From Algoriphagus iocasae (GTDB lineage Bacteria > Bacteroidota > Bacteroidia > Cytophagales > Cyclobacteriaceae), in assembly GCF_014206875.1 (NCBI RefSeq), contig NZ_JACIJO010000003.1, forward strand, positions 660,066 to 724,065: a DNA stretch of 64,000 bases, read 5' to 3'. Position 1 is the first letter of the stretch, and each line of letters opens with the position of its first letter. The notes beneath the pieces were generated by a model that searched no databases, was not told the origin of the DNA, and worked only from the letters and a program-made list of their open reading frames with translations. Shown here piece by piece: positions 45,691 to 54,595 of the stretch. Made by a program: the position numbers and the translations under genes.

Positions 45691-45921
45691 ATGAAAACTG
45701 AAAGTCATCATTTGATCCAGGCATTAAAAAGAGTAACGGATTATTCAGAGGGGATTACATCCTTGCTTGCCGGTACTTATACTTTATCCCTTGCTTTGAC
45801 TAAAGGAAATGCAGCAGTTAGGATAGCTTTGGGCTTGGCTGGTGGATATTTGATATTACGAAGTGGGAGTAAATTGCATTCATTAAACCAGGAACCAAAA
45901 GTTTATAAACTTGAGAAATAG
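45691..45921 (+). CDS. Small membrane protein (DUF2892-like)
   Basis: A 76-residue protein with two hydrophobic segments (about residues 22-37 and 42-57) linked by a short loop. The pattern RVTDYSEGITSLLAGTYTLSLAL...RIALGLAGGYLILRSGSK resembles inner-membrane DUF2892/YgaP-type small proteins (..R..S...G..L......R...G..Gg.l+.RG), but the match is loose. It is a single gene with a strong terminator. The preceding 283 bp show no feature I can name. Confidence 0.55.
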   Translation: MKTESHHLIQALKRVTDYSEGITSLLAGTYTLSLALTKGNAAVRIALGLAGGYLILRSGSKLHSLNQEPKVYKLEK

Positions 45922-45977
45922 GAATAAACTCAGACTGATGTTTTCTAATACGCGATAGATACTGTCTAACGAACTAT

Positions 45978-46013
45978 AAAACCAATATTTCTAACCAATA
46001 TTGGTTTTTTTTT
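45978..46013 (+). terminator. Rho-independent terminator
   Basis: A 12-bp stem AAAACCAATATT (45978-45989) / AATATTGGTTTT (45997-46008) with a 7-nt loop is followed by T residues. It closes the small membrane protein gene. The remaining 275 bp to the response regulator gene must hold the phytochrome operon promoter, which I could not assign. Confidence 0.85.
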
Positions 46014-46287
46014 GCTTAAAATTGAGTGTTTTAAAATCTGTTTTTTGTGGTTCTGAAAGTATGATTTAGTCTTACAATTACCATATTTGAATCATTTTGA
46101 ATGATTATTGTTGGGTAAAGTGAGAATTTACTTAGAATTTATCTATTTGGTAAGCTTCAAATTCTGTTATTATTTGTAGTAGATTTGCTTTAATAGTTAG
46201 AAAAACAAGTAACAGTAAAAGCAGCGCATTTTACAATAATTGAATTGCCTGTCAGTTTTAGTTTCTAATACCTAGTAAACGTTTTAT

Positions 46288-46725
46288 ATGAACGATAAAT
46301 TGACCATATTTTATGCTGATGATGATCCTGATGATCAGGATTTCTTCAAGATCATTATTGATCGTATGAGCGAAAAATATGAAGTAATGCAACACATGGA
46401 CGGGATTCAGTTGTTGGAGGCTTTAGAAAATCCACCACCTAGTCCACATGTAATATTTTTAGACATCAATATGCCTCGTATGAATGGAATTGAGGTCCTA
46501 AAAAGAGTGCGGCAGTCAGAGAAATTTGGGAAACTACCCATTGTCATTTTCTCTACCTCAAAAGAAGGCTCGGTGATCCAAGAAACTTTGGAACTTGGAG
46601 CAAATTACTATGTGCCTAAATCTGCCGGGTTTAAAGAATTGAAAAAGTCTATTGAGCATTCCCTGCAAATCAATTGGGAAACTTTTGTGCCCGATTCCAA
46701 TACATTTTTATATAAAGACAATTAG
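46288..46725 (+). CDS. Response regulator of the phytochrome operon
   Basis: A 145-residue single receiver domain: acidic residues ADDDPDD (10-16), phosphoacceptor D59 in VIFLDINMPRMNG, Ser/Thr in IVIFSTS and Lys in YVPKSAG. The form resembles Rcp1-type regulators that pair with bacteriophytochromes. It is the first gene of a three-gene operon: 23 bp to the heme oxygenase gene, which then overlaps the phytochrome gene. There is no output domain, so it probably works by protein contact or relay. Confidence 0.93.
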   Translation: MNDKLTIFYADDDPDDQDFFKIIIDRMSEKYEVMQHMDGIQLLEALENPPPSPHVIFLDINMPRMNGIEVLKRVRQSEKFGKLPIVIFSTSKEGSVIQETLELGANYYVPKSAGFKELKKSIEHSLQINWETFVPDSNTFLYKDN

Positions 46726-46748
46726 CCCGGGCTTATTATCAGAATTAA

Positions 46749-47333
46749 ATGAAGTTTTCTGAAAAACTTAAGAAAGCTACTGCTGTAGCACATAGTCAAC
46801 TAGAGGATCAGGAAATTTCCAAGGCCCTACTTTCTAACGATATTTCTAAAAAGGATTATTGTACTTACCTTCAGTTGATGCAGGGGCTTTTGCATGCTGC
46901 AGAAACTCATGTGTTCCATTTGCTATCCAAACATATCAAACATAGCTCAGCTAGGGGAAAGGCTTATTTAATCGAAAAAGATCTGGATTTTTTAGAATGG
47001 AAAACAGAAAACCTGAAAAATACTCAGGCTAATTTTGACCAGGAATTTACAGAAGCATTCGCTTTTGGAGTCGCTTATGTATTTGAAGGTTCCACCCTGG
47101 GAGGGAGAATGATTTACCGTCATGTGGAGGAGAAATTGGGGGTGAAATATGATTCAGGAGCTTCCTATTTCTGGGGCTATGGAGAGAAAACCGGATTAAT
47201 GTGGAAAGAATTTCTTGAGGATTTAAATTCTTTTGAATCCCATAGCCAAGAAGCAGAAGCCATCATAGCCGGAGCTAATTATGCTTTTGAACAAATCAAG
47301 AACACTTTTCAATCTGCAGCCCACCTCGTATGA
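46749..47333 (+). CDS. bphO: Biliverdin-producing heme oxygenase
   Basis: A 194-residue, all-helical protein. The proximal haem ligand is probably the His in TAVAHSQLED (residue 15), and the distal-helix region reads AYVFEGSTLGGRMIYRHVEEKLG (G-S-x-L-G-G). It opens haem to biliverdin, the chromophore of the bacteriophytochrome encoded immediately downstream. The stop and next start overlap as ATGA, so chromophore and apoprotein are made together. Confidence 0.92.
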   Translation: MKFSEKLKKATAVAHSQLEDQEISKALLSNDISKKDYCTYLQLMQGLLHAAETHVFHLLSKHIKHSSARGKAYLIEKDLDFLEWKTENLKNTQANFDQEFTEAFAFGVAYVFEGSTLGGRMIYRHVEEKLGVKYDSGASYFWGYGEKTGLMWKEFLEDLNSFESHSQEAEAIIAGANYAFEQIKNTFQSAAHLV

Positions 47334-49591
47334 AAATCAGGGATATCGTCAATAGAGAACTTGTCAACCTGACAAATTGCGAGCAAGAACCAATACATAT
47401 TCCGGGTAGCATTCAGCCCCATGGATTTTTGCTGGGATTAAAATCGAAAGACTTTACGATTGATTATTGTAGTGGTAACGTCAGTGATTTTATTTCAAAA
47501 TCCCATAAGGAATTACTGGGTCATAGGTTTGAAGAAGTATTTGGGACTTTTGCCCAGCAGGAACTTCAAAATTACATTTCCAATAACCGCATGCTATCCT
47601 CTTTACTTTTGAAAGTAGAATTGGATAAGCAGCTTTTCGTTTGCACGGTTCATCTCTCGGATGGTATATACATTCTGGAGGCAGAACCTTCGAATGAACA
47701 GTCTAAAAATGCCAACGAAGTTTACGATCATACCACCCAGTTTTTGACCTATCTGAATGGAAGTAATACCATGAAAGATCTCTGTCAGTTGGTCGCTGAA
47801 GGGACCAGAGAAGTGACGGGATATGATCGGGTGATGATTTACCGATTTGATGAGCAATACAACGGAGAGGTATTTGCCGAATGTTGCCGAGAGGATTTAG
47901 AACCCTTTTTAGGTTTGCATTATCCTCATACGGATATTCCTGCACAGGCTAGAGAGCTGTATTTAAAGAACTTGCTCCGTTTGATTACGGATATTGATTA
48001 CAATCCGGTACCCATTTACACCCTGGATGATCAAGAAGGGAAAAATCTGGATTTGAGTCTTTCCATTCTTAGAAGTACCTCACCTATCCATGTGAAATAC
48101 CTTCAAAACATGGGGGTTGGAGCTACTTTGACCATTTCATTGATTCACAAGCAAAAGCTTTGGGGTTTGATTGCCTGTCATCATTATTCCCAAAAGAATC
48201 TTAGCCCGGATATCAGACTTGCCGCCCAGTTGCAAGGTCATTTTATTACCTCCCAGATCGATTTGAGACAATCCAGTGAGGAATATGAGGTCTCCCGAAA
48301 AGTGAATATGGCCTACGATAAATTGAGCATGTTTGAGTTGGCCGTTGATGGGGAAGAAAAATACGAGGAACTGGTATCTAATCCAGAGATCTTGAATATC
48401 TGTAATGCTGCAGGAGTGGCATTGATTATTGATGATCAGGTTTACAGCCATGGGCATGTGCCGGAAGAGAAAGACATCTTGTTTCTAACTGGTTTCCTGG
48501 CTAAGAAATCCAAAAACAGTAGTTTTCATACCAACAAGCTGCTGGATTTATTGCCAAATCATCCTGAATTAAGTAAACATACACCCGGTGTCATTTTCCA
48601 TTCCTTGGATATTGAGGGCACAAATTGCATCATTTGGTTTAGACCTGAGACGAAAACAGAAGTAAACTGGGCAGGAGATCCATCTAAATCCATCATCAAA
48701 GACAAAAAGGGACTTTCTCCTAGAAACTCATTCGAACTTTGGAAGGAGATCGTCAACTTCTCCTCTAAGAAATGGCTGCAACCTGAGTTGGAGACTGTAG
48801 CTGCCTATTCCTACAGTTTGCAGCGGCAGATCAGTTTGATTTTGGTGGCCAAAGAGGAAGAGAAATACAGGAAACTGAGTGAATTGCTTAGCGAAACTAA
48901 TGCTGAGCTTGAGAATATCAACTGGATCAGTTCGCATGACTTGCAGGAACCCTTAAGAAAGATTCAATTGATATCTTCCATGCTGGTCAATGAGGAAGAT
49001 CTTCCACCATCAGTGGGTAAAATGTTGAACAAGCTGAATCTTTCGGCTGAGAAAATGCAGGCCTTGCTTTCTGATTTGCTGAAATTCAATAAGGTGAAAT
49101 ACAATACAGAGCCATTTTTTGAGGTGGAGGTCTCAGATGTGATTCAGGATTTGATCGAAGAGTTTCGGGAAAATTACGAGTTCCAACTTTATTTTGAAAT
49201 CGAAGATCTTCCCATAGTCACAGGTGAAAGTTTTATGCTTCGACAGCTTTTTTCCAATATCATCCGCAATTCCATCAAATATAGAAACCCGGAAAATGCT
49301 CCTTTGATTAAAATTTCATCTCCGGAATCAATAGATTGGGAGGATCAGGAGGATGATGAGGAATATCATTATCTGATTTTTGAGGACAATGGGATTGGCT
49401 TTGACCAGCAATATGCCAAATCAGTATTCAATATTTTTACCCGGCTTCACGGCAATTCCGAATATACAGGTTCCGGGATGGGATTGGCTCTTTGCAAAAA
49501 AATAATGCAGCATCACAAAGGGAAAATTAAGGCTGAAAGCCAAGAGGGGAAAGGAACTAAAATCTTTCTGGCTTTTCCCAAAATAGATTAA
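47330..49591 (+). CDS. bphP: Bacteriophytochrome sensor histidine kinase
   Basis: A 753-residue protein with PAS (about 15-115), GAF (135-300), PHY (310-490), DHp and ATPase domains. The biliverdin-binding Cys is C17 in NCEQEPIHIPGSIQPHG. The GAF domain has YPHTDIPAQARELY and RSTSPIHVKYLQNMGV; the PHY tongue has GLSPRNSFELW. The kinase core has SSHDLQEPLRKI (His about 535), the N-box IRNSIKYRNPENA and G-boxes DNGIGF and GSGMGLALCKKI. All catalytic parts are present, so it should be a red/far-red light-sensing kinase acting on the response regulator in the same operon. Confidence 0.96.
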   Translation: MKIRDIVNRELVNLTNCEQEPIHIPGSIQPHGFLLGLKSKDFTIDYCSGNVSDFISKSHKELLGHRFEEVFGTFAQQELQNYISNNRMLSSLLLKVELDKQLFVCTVHLSDGIYILEAEPSNEQSKNANEVYDHTTQFLTYLNGSNTMKDLCQLVAEGTREVTGYDRVMIYRFDEQYNGEVFAECCREDLEPFLGLHYPHTDIPAQARELYLKNLLRLITDIDYNPVPIYTLDDQEGKNLDLSLSILRSTSPIHVKYLQNMGVGATLTISLIHKQKLWGLIACHHYSQKNLSPDIRLAAQLQGHFITSQIDLRQSSEEYEVSRKVNMAYDKLSMFELAVDGEEKYEELVSNPEILNICNAAGVALIIDDQVYSHGHVPEEKDILFLTGFLAKKSKNSSFHTNKLLDLLPNHPELSKHTPGVIFHSLDIEGTNCIIWFRPETKTEVNWAGDPSKSIIKDKKGLSPRNSFELWKEIVNFSSKKWLQPELETVAAYSYSLQRQISLILVAKEEEKYRKLSELLSETNAELENINWISSHDLQEPLRKIQLISSMLVNEEDLPPSVGKMLNKLNLSAEKMQALLSDLLKFNKVKYNTEPFFEVEVSDVIQDLIEEFRENYEFQLYFEIEDLPIVTGESFMLRQLFSNIIRNSIKYRNPENAPLIKISSPESIDWEDQEDDEEYHYLIFEDNGIGFDQQYAKSVFNIFTRLHGNSEYTGSGMGLALCKKIMQHHKGKIKAESQEGKGTKIFLAFPKID

Positions 49592-49783
49592 TCCCATTTA
49601 GGTTCTTGAAAAGCTTTTCAATGATACAATCTGAAAGAAAACTCTTCCTTTTCCCTTAATCAAATATTTTTCATTGAAAATTAGCTGATTAGGTCAATTG
49701 GCTATTGGTTTATAACTTGTAATTGAGTGATTGTTTTATATAATTCTTAGAATAATCATCTGTTCCAAAGCATCTTTTGTCTA

Positions 49784-49791
49784 TAACTTTG
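49784..49791 (+). promoter_or_regulatory. Putative Bacteroidota -7 box
   Basis: TAACTTTG fits the TAnnTTTG consensus, 80 bp before the oxidoreductase start. A good -33 element is not evident, so this is tentative. The rest of the 279-bp gap shows nothing else. Confidence 0.35.
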
Positions 49792-49870
49792 AGCATCCTG
49801 TTTAGACTACAGGATGGATAAAAACAGGATGCGTTTAGATTTGGAAGTATAAAACCTAAAATAACCAGTA

Positions 49871-51214
49871 ATGAAAAACGAAGCATCTCGGAGAACTTTT
49901 ATCAAGAAAACTGCTCTGGCAGGTACAGCTGCCATGATTGCTCCTACCATTATTCCAGCTTCTGCCTTTGGGGCGAATGACAGAATCAACGCAGCTGTCT
50001 TGGGAATCAATGGAAGAGGAAATTCACATGTTCAGGGCTTTATGGCACAAAAGGATGTGCAGGTGACCACGCTTTGTGATCCAGACATGAACCTTTTGAA
50101 AGAAAGGCAAAAAACTTTTAAAGAGAAGTACAACCTAGATGTTGCCTTGGAGCAGGATCTCAGGAGGGTTTTTGACAATAAGGATATCGATGTGGTTAGT
50201 CTGGCTACGCCAAATCATTGGCATGCATTGGCTACCATATGGGCTTGCCAGGCTGGAAAGGACGTTTATGTGGAAAAGCCCGGTTCCCATAATATCTCGG
50301 AGGGGAGGAAAATGATCGAAGCAGCCAATAAATATGATCGTATTGTACAGCACGGAGTGCAGTTAAGGAGTTCGCCGGCAGTTCAGGAAGCCATTCAACT
50401 CATGCGGGATGGTTATATCGGAAGGGTTTACATGGCAAGAGGCTTAGTATTTAGAATGAGAGGAGATATCGGAGATAAAGGTTTTTCGCCAGTTCCTGAA
50501 GGATTGGATTATGATCTTTGGACGGGGCCTGCACCAAAAAGGCCATTTACCAGAAATCTGGTTCATTACAACTGGCATTGGCATTGGGATTATGGCAATG
50601 GAGATGTGGGAAATCAGGGGATTCATGAAACTGACCTTTGTATGTGGGGACTGGATGTAGGATTCCCAACGGAGATAACTTCCATGGGAGGTAAATATTT
50701 ATGGAATGATAGCAAGGAAGTTCCTGAGGTTTTGACTTCCATTTATAATTACCCTGAAGAAGGAAAAATCATTCAATTTGAGGTAAGACCTTGGTACACC
50801 AATGCTGAAGGTGGAGCGACTGTTGGAAATATCTTCTATGGTGATAAAGGCTATATTGTTGTGGATGGCTATGATAAGTACCAATCTTTCTTAGGGCCAG
50901 ATAGGACTCCTGGAAAATCAGGAGATGATGGGGGAGTAGCTGCCACAGGAATGGACAGAGGTGCCGGTGGAACTGATGGGCACTTCGCTAATTTCATTGA
51001 GGCGGTACGAAAGCATGATCGTTCTATATTGAATGGACCGGTTGAGACAGCGCATTTATCCTCTGGATTGGCTCATTTAGGAAACATTGCTTATAGACTT
51101 GGAAGAGTATTGCACTTCGATCCGCAATCTGAAACCTTTGTAAATGACGCAGAAGCAGATAAGATGCTGACCAGAAATTATAGACCTGGCTTTGAAGTGC
51201 CTGATATAGTTTGA
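49871..51214 (+). CDS. Gfo/Idh/MocA-family oxidoreductase, Tat-type export signal
   Basis: A 447-residue protein with a twin-arginine-like N-terminus SRRTFIKKTALAGTAAMIAPTIIP. The Rossmann part is INAAVLGINGRGNSHVQGFMAQKDVQVTTLCDPD, and the signature VYVEKPGSHNISEGRKMIEAA carries the family's EKP motif. A second-domain catalytic-type His region follows (NQGIHETDLCMWGLD). It is likely a periplasmic NAD(P)-dependent or glycosidase-like enzyme acting on sugars, as for many exported Bacteroidota members. It is monocistronic; an inverted copy of repeat A starts 10 bp after the stop and may act as its transcript end. Confidence 0.92.
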   Translation: MKNEASRRTFIKKTALAGTAAMIAPTIIPASAFGANDRINAAVLGINGRGNSHVQGFMAQKDVQVTTLCDPDMNLLKERQKTFKEKYNLDVALEQDLRRVFDNKDIDVVSLATPNHWHALATIWACQAGKDVYVEKPGSHNISEGRKMIEAANKYDRIVQHGVQLRSSPAVQEAIQLMRDGYIGRVYMARGLVFRMRGDIGDKGFSPVPEGLDYDLWTGPAPKRPFTRNLVHYNWHWHWDYGNGDVGNQGIHETDLCMWGLDVGFPTEITSMGGKYLWNDSKEVPEVLTSIYNYPEEGKIIQFEVRPWYTNAEGGATVGNIFYGDKGYIVVDGYDKYQSFLGPDRTPGKSGDDGGVAATGMDRGAGGTDGHFANFIEAVRKHDRSILNGPVETAHLSSGLAHLGNIAYRLGRVLHFDPQSETFVNDAEADKMLTRNYRPGFEVPDIV

Positions 51215-51224
51215 AAAAGTAATA

Positions 51225-51390
51225 TGATTATTCGCAATGGAGCTAATAGTTAAAGAATGAGTTTACAAAGTCGCGGATAATCGTCCACCGACTGCAGTCC
51301 ACTGTCCACAGGACGTTGAAATATACAAAAGCCCAATTTTCTTTGGTTACTGGTGAGAAAGCGGATTTACATAAAAAATAATAAGTATAT
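51225..51390 (-). repeat. Dispersed repeat A, inverted copy
   Basis: Reads on the minus strand from GTAAATCCGCTTTCTCACCAG to the GATTATCCGC / GCGAATAATC arms. It is the only copy in this orientation, and the gene it follows runs on the plus strand. A second partial start (AAGTATATCCAC) lies at 51384-51420. Confidence 0.7.
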
Positions 51391-51545
51391 CCACAATCTT
51401 GCCAGTACCCAAAAGTTTTTTTACTCACCTTGCCAGAAGATAAAAGACGGAAGCAACCAAAATTTTTGAGCTCGCCTGATCATATGATACTTTTGAATAC
51501 CTACTTGAATAAAATTGGTAATACATATGATTAATTAGTAAAATC

Positions 51546-51672
51546 TAGACCCCATCGGGGTCAAAGCTTTATAACCCAGGGTTTCAACCCTGGGTAAAAT
51601 GCATTAGATTTCTCCAAGCGCTGGCCCAGAATTGTCATTCGGATATAGATCTTATTGCCAGCAAGATGGAAC
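51546..51672 (-). repeat. Element B, the only inverted copy
   Basis: The complement of the 27-28 kb subtype: the GACCCC/GGGGTC hairpin, AACCCAGGGTTTCAACCCTGGG, then CAGCGCTGG...GCCAGCAAGATGG. No heptamer array accompanies this copy. The remaining sequence to 52011 is AT-rich without a recognisable feature. Confidence 0.8.
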
Positions 51673-52011
51673 CTAATCAATGATTGAAAAGCTCTGTATG
51701 AGACAGTCCTTGGTTAAGAAGCAACCAAAATTTTTAGCCCTCCATTTCTTATGAAGCTTTTGGATATTTACTGATATAAAAGCGGATATATATATATAAA
51801 ATAATAATATCCACTTTTCTGCTCTTCCTATCTAAAAAATGAAATCAAAGAATGGACTGCCAGCAATAGAACCGACAATTTTATGTAAAAGGTATGCTGA
51901 AACGATAGAAAGAGGATACTTTTATAAAAAATTGAAATAACACTCAGGATTTGATTGCTGCTATTTGAATTGAATCCTTTTTCCTAAATTTTTAAAATTT
52001 ATCCTCAGAAG

Positions 52012-53310
52012 ATGAAAAAAACATATTTACTATTAGCCGTTTTCGCAAGTACACTTTATTCCTGTCAGCCAAAAATAGAGTCTATTATTTCTATTGATGA
52101 AGTTTCCAGAATAGAGAAAACTCTTTCGGCAGATGATATGGAGGGGAGAATGATTTTTACTCTTGGTCTGGAAAAAGCGGCTAATTTCATTGCTTCTGAA
52201 TTTCAGAAAAATGATTTTCCTTATTTGGAGGGAAGCGATTCTTACTTTCAGAAATTCACCATGTATAAAACTATTCCTGAACAGATTTCAGGGACATTGG
52301 ATGATTTTCAACTCAACTCAGAAAATGTCATAGTAAGTACTACAAAGGGAGAATTGAACCTAGATTCATTTTCAGATTATCAGGTTTATAGCGTTGCAAA
52401 AGATGATATTTTCAATCAAAGCGTATTTCCCTTGCTTCGGGAATCTAAAAACCTGTTGGTTTTAATTGATCCTTCCCATCTTGAGAACTTGCCCCGTCTG
52501 GCGAGAAGTGCTTCAAGAGCAAAATTCCCAACTGAGTTTTCTCAGATATTCATTTTCACCGATAATCTGGATCCAAAAAACATTCAACTTCAAATTCAAA
52601 ATAAAGTGGAGGAGTCGGAGCTTAAAAACGTGGTGGCGATGATTCCTGGTAAGTCCAAGCCGGATGAGTATGTGGTTTTCGGAGGTCATTATGACCATAT
52701 CGGTATTCGGAAATCCGATTCCAACCAGGATAGCATTTACAATGGAGCCAATGACAATGCAGCTGGAACTACCGCTGTAATTATGCTTGCCAAGTATTTT
52801 CAAAAGATGAACAACAATGAGCGGAGCTTGATTTTTGTGGCCTTTACAGCGGAAGAATCTGGCGGATTTGGAAGTACATATTTTTCCGAGCAACTCGATC
52901 CAGATCAGATTGTAGCCATGTTTAATATTGAAATGATCGGTACGGATAGCAAGTGGGGTAAAAACAGTGCCTATATCACGGGCTATGAAAAGAGTAATAT
53001 GGGAGAGATTTTGCAAAGTAATCTAACGGGTTCAAAGTTTCATTTTGAGCCTGATCCTTATCCTAAGCAAAACCTGTTTTATAGATCAGATAATAGAACT
53101 TTGGCCGCTCTAGGGGTGCCTGCACATACCATCTCTACCGCAAAAATGGAGGAAGCACCAAATGATGAGCCTAATTATCACAAAGCAAGTGATGAATTTG
53201 AAACCTTGGATATGGAAAATATGACTGAGATTATCAAATCTATTGCCATCAGTAGCCAAAGCATCATCAGTGGAAAAGATACACCAACAAGGGTAGAGAA
53301 ACTGAATTAA
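52012..53310 (+). CDS. M28-family metallopeptidase, lipoprotein
   Basis: A 432-residue protein with lipoprotein signal MKKTYLLLAVFASTLYSC. The M28 zinc site is recognisable: FGGHYDHIG (His ligand), NGANDNAAGT (bridging Asp), AFTAEESGGFGS (catalytic Glu pair) and FNIEMIG (Asp/Glu-position ligand), with a late His in VPAHTIS. An inserted PA-like segment around residues 90-190 precedes the peptidase core. It probably acts as an aminopeptidase at the cell envelope. It is followed after 107 bp by a gene for another putative envelope protease. Confidence 0.9.
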   Translation: MKKTYLLLAVFASTLYSCQPKIESIISIDEVSRIEKTLSADDMEGRMIFTLGLEKAANFIASEFQKNDFPYLEGSDSYFQKFTMYKTIPEQISGTLDDFQLNSENVIVSTTKGELNLDSFSDYQVYSVAKDDIFNQSVFPLLRESKNLLVLIDPSHLENLPRLARSASRAKFPTEFSQIFIFTDNLDPKNIQLQIQNKVEESELKNVVAMIPGKSKPDEYVVFGGHYDHIGIRKSDSNQDSIYNGANDNAAGTTAVIMLAKYFQKMNNNERSLIFVAFTAEESGGFGSTYFSEQLDPDQIVAMFNIEMIGTDSKWGKNSAYITGYEKSNMGEILQSNLTGSKFHFEPDPYPKQNLFYRSDNRTLAALGVPAHTISTAKMEEAPNDEPNYHKASDEFETLDMENMTEIIKSIAISSQSIISGKDTPTRVEKLN

Positions 53311-53417
53311 AACCTATTCCTGATAAGTGTTTTCAAAGAAAGACTCTTAAAAAATGTTGAACATTATCTATTCTGGAGGTTTTTAGTTAAACTCAAACAG
53401 CAATAGACCCAGCTTCA

Positions 53418-54521
53418 TTGAAACTATTTATTAAACTTCTGAGCATTGTATGGATAGGATTTTTGTTTTTTAAATCCTCTGTCTATGCTCAGGAAGTAAA
53501 TATCAAGCTGAGACCGCATCTCCAAACTAGCTATTCTGCTGAATATAGTTTTGGGAATGTTTTGGACCAAAGAGAAAATAAGGAACTACTGGGAGAGGTT
53601 TTTTATGTAACCAAAAACCGTATTCCTGTTAAGTTCGAAAAGAGTCTGGAGACTTCTTTAGCGGCTTATTATAATTCCCAACTTGAATTTGATCAATCAA
53701 CTAGTACTGATATACAAGTTCGGATCCTGGAAATGTCAATTCAGGAAAGTCCCAACCATGCCACTAAGCTGTATGAAGGTGAGTTGAAAATAAAGCTAGC
53801 CTTTTATCTCAAAGGAAAGCTGGATCCTGTGCATTTGGTAGATTATTCCAACCTGGTGAAATACCAGCGAACACTCAATAGCATCAATAAACTTCAGGAA
53901 ATCATAAATGAATACCTCGATGAAAGTTTGAGGTACTTTGATTCCTGGATGAAAACGCAGACAGGAACCAATAGGAATCTGGCAAAGTCGGTAGCGCTGA
54001 ATGTATTCTATAACCTCCCAGAAAGTACTTCTGACACAGTTTATTATGATATCAACCAGCCTTTGAAATGGGAGTATTTTAAGGATAGGCCTTCAGTATC
54101 AAGTAAGTACAATGCCACCATCACCTGTAGTTTTTCGGTGGAGGGTTCGGCCCAAATGGTGGATGGGATTATTCAACAGAACATATTGATTCGGGCTTAC
54201 ATGCTACCTAATCAATCTTGGGTGAAAAATCCTGATGATTACGGAATCAACCATGAGCAAAAGCATTTTGATGTGGTAAAGATTGTGGTGGACAGATTGA
54301 TCCATCGTTTGAAGAATCTGGATTTGGATACTGATTTTTATGAAGCCAAAATCAATACCTTTTATTTTGATGCTTATCGGGAAATGAACCGACTTCAGGA
54401 ATTGTATGATAACCAAAGCCAAAACGGACTGAATAAAGAAGCTCAGGAGCGATGGAATATCTGGATTGTCAAAGGTCTAAAAGGAGATTGGGAAGAATTG
54501 GAGAAACAACTGGCCAAGTAA
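53418..54521 (+). CDS. Secreted protein with DUF922-like HExxH protease domain
   Basis: A 367-residue protein from a TTG start (no ATG precedes the signal peptide MKLFIKLLSIVWIGFLFFKSSVYAQ). The N-terminal half (25-190) is unrecognised. The second half has WEYFKDRPSVSSKYNATITCSFS and NHEQKHFDVVKIVVDRL, giving HEQKH, an HExxH zinc motif at about residues 275-279. The combination of W.YF..RP and HEQ.HFD fits DUF922, a presumed metalloprotease family. It may act with the M28 peptidase upstream. Confidence 0.65.
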   Translation: MKLFIKLLSIVWIGFLFFKSSVYAQEVNIKLRPHLQTSYSAEYSFGNVLDQRENKELLGEVFYVTKNRIPVKFEKSLETSLAAYYNSQLEFDQSTSTDIQVRILEMSIQESPNHATKLYEGELKIKLAFYLKGKLDPVHLVDYSNLVKYQRTLNSINKLQEIINEYLDESLRYFDSWMKTQTGTNRNLAKSVALNVFYNLPESTSDTVYYDINQPLKWEYFKDRPSVSSKYNATITCSFSVEGSAQMVDGIIQQNILIRAYMLPNQSWVKNPDDYGINHEQKHFDVVKIVVDRLIHRLKNLDLDTDFYEAKINTFYFDAYREMNRLQELYDNQSQNGLNKEAQERWNIWIVKGLKGDWEELEKQLAK

Positions 54522-54595
54522 CCGCTCAGCACAAAAGCTGAATCCTTTTTTAATATTCTTGCCCATATTTACGAATCAAACCTATTTCATTCACT

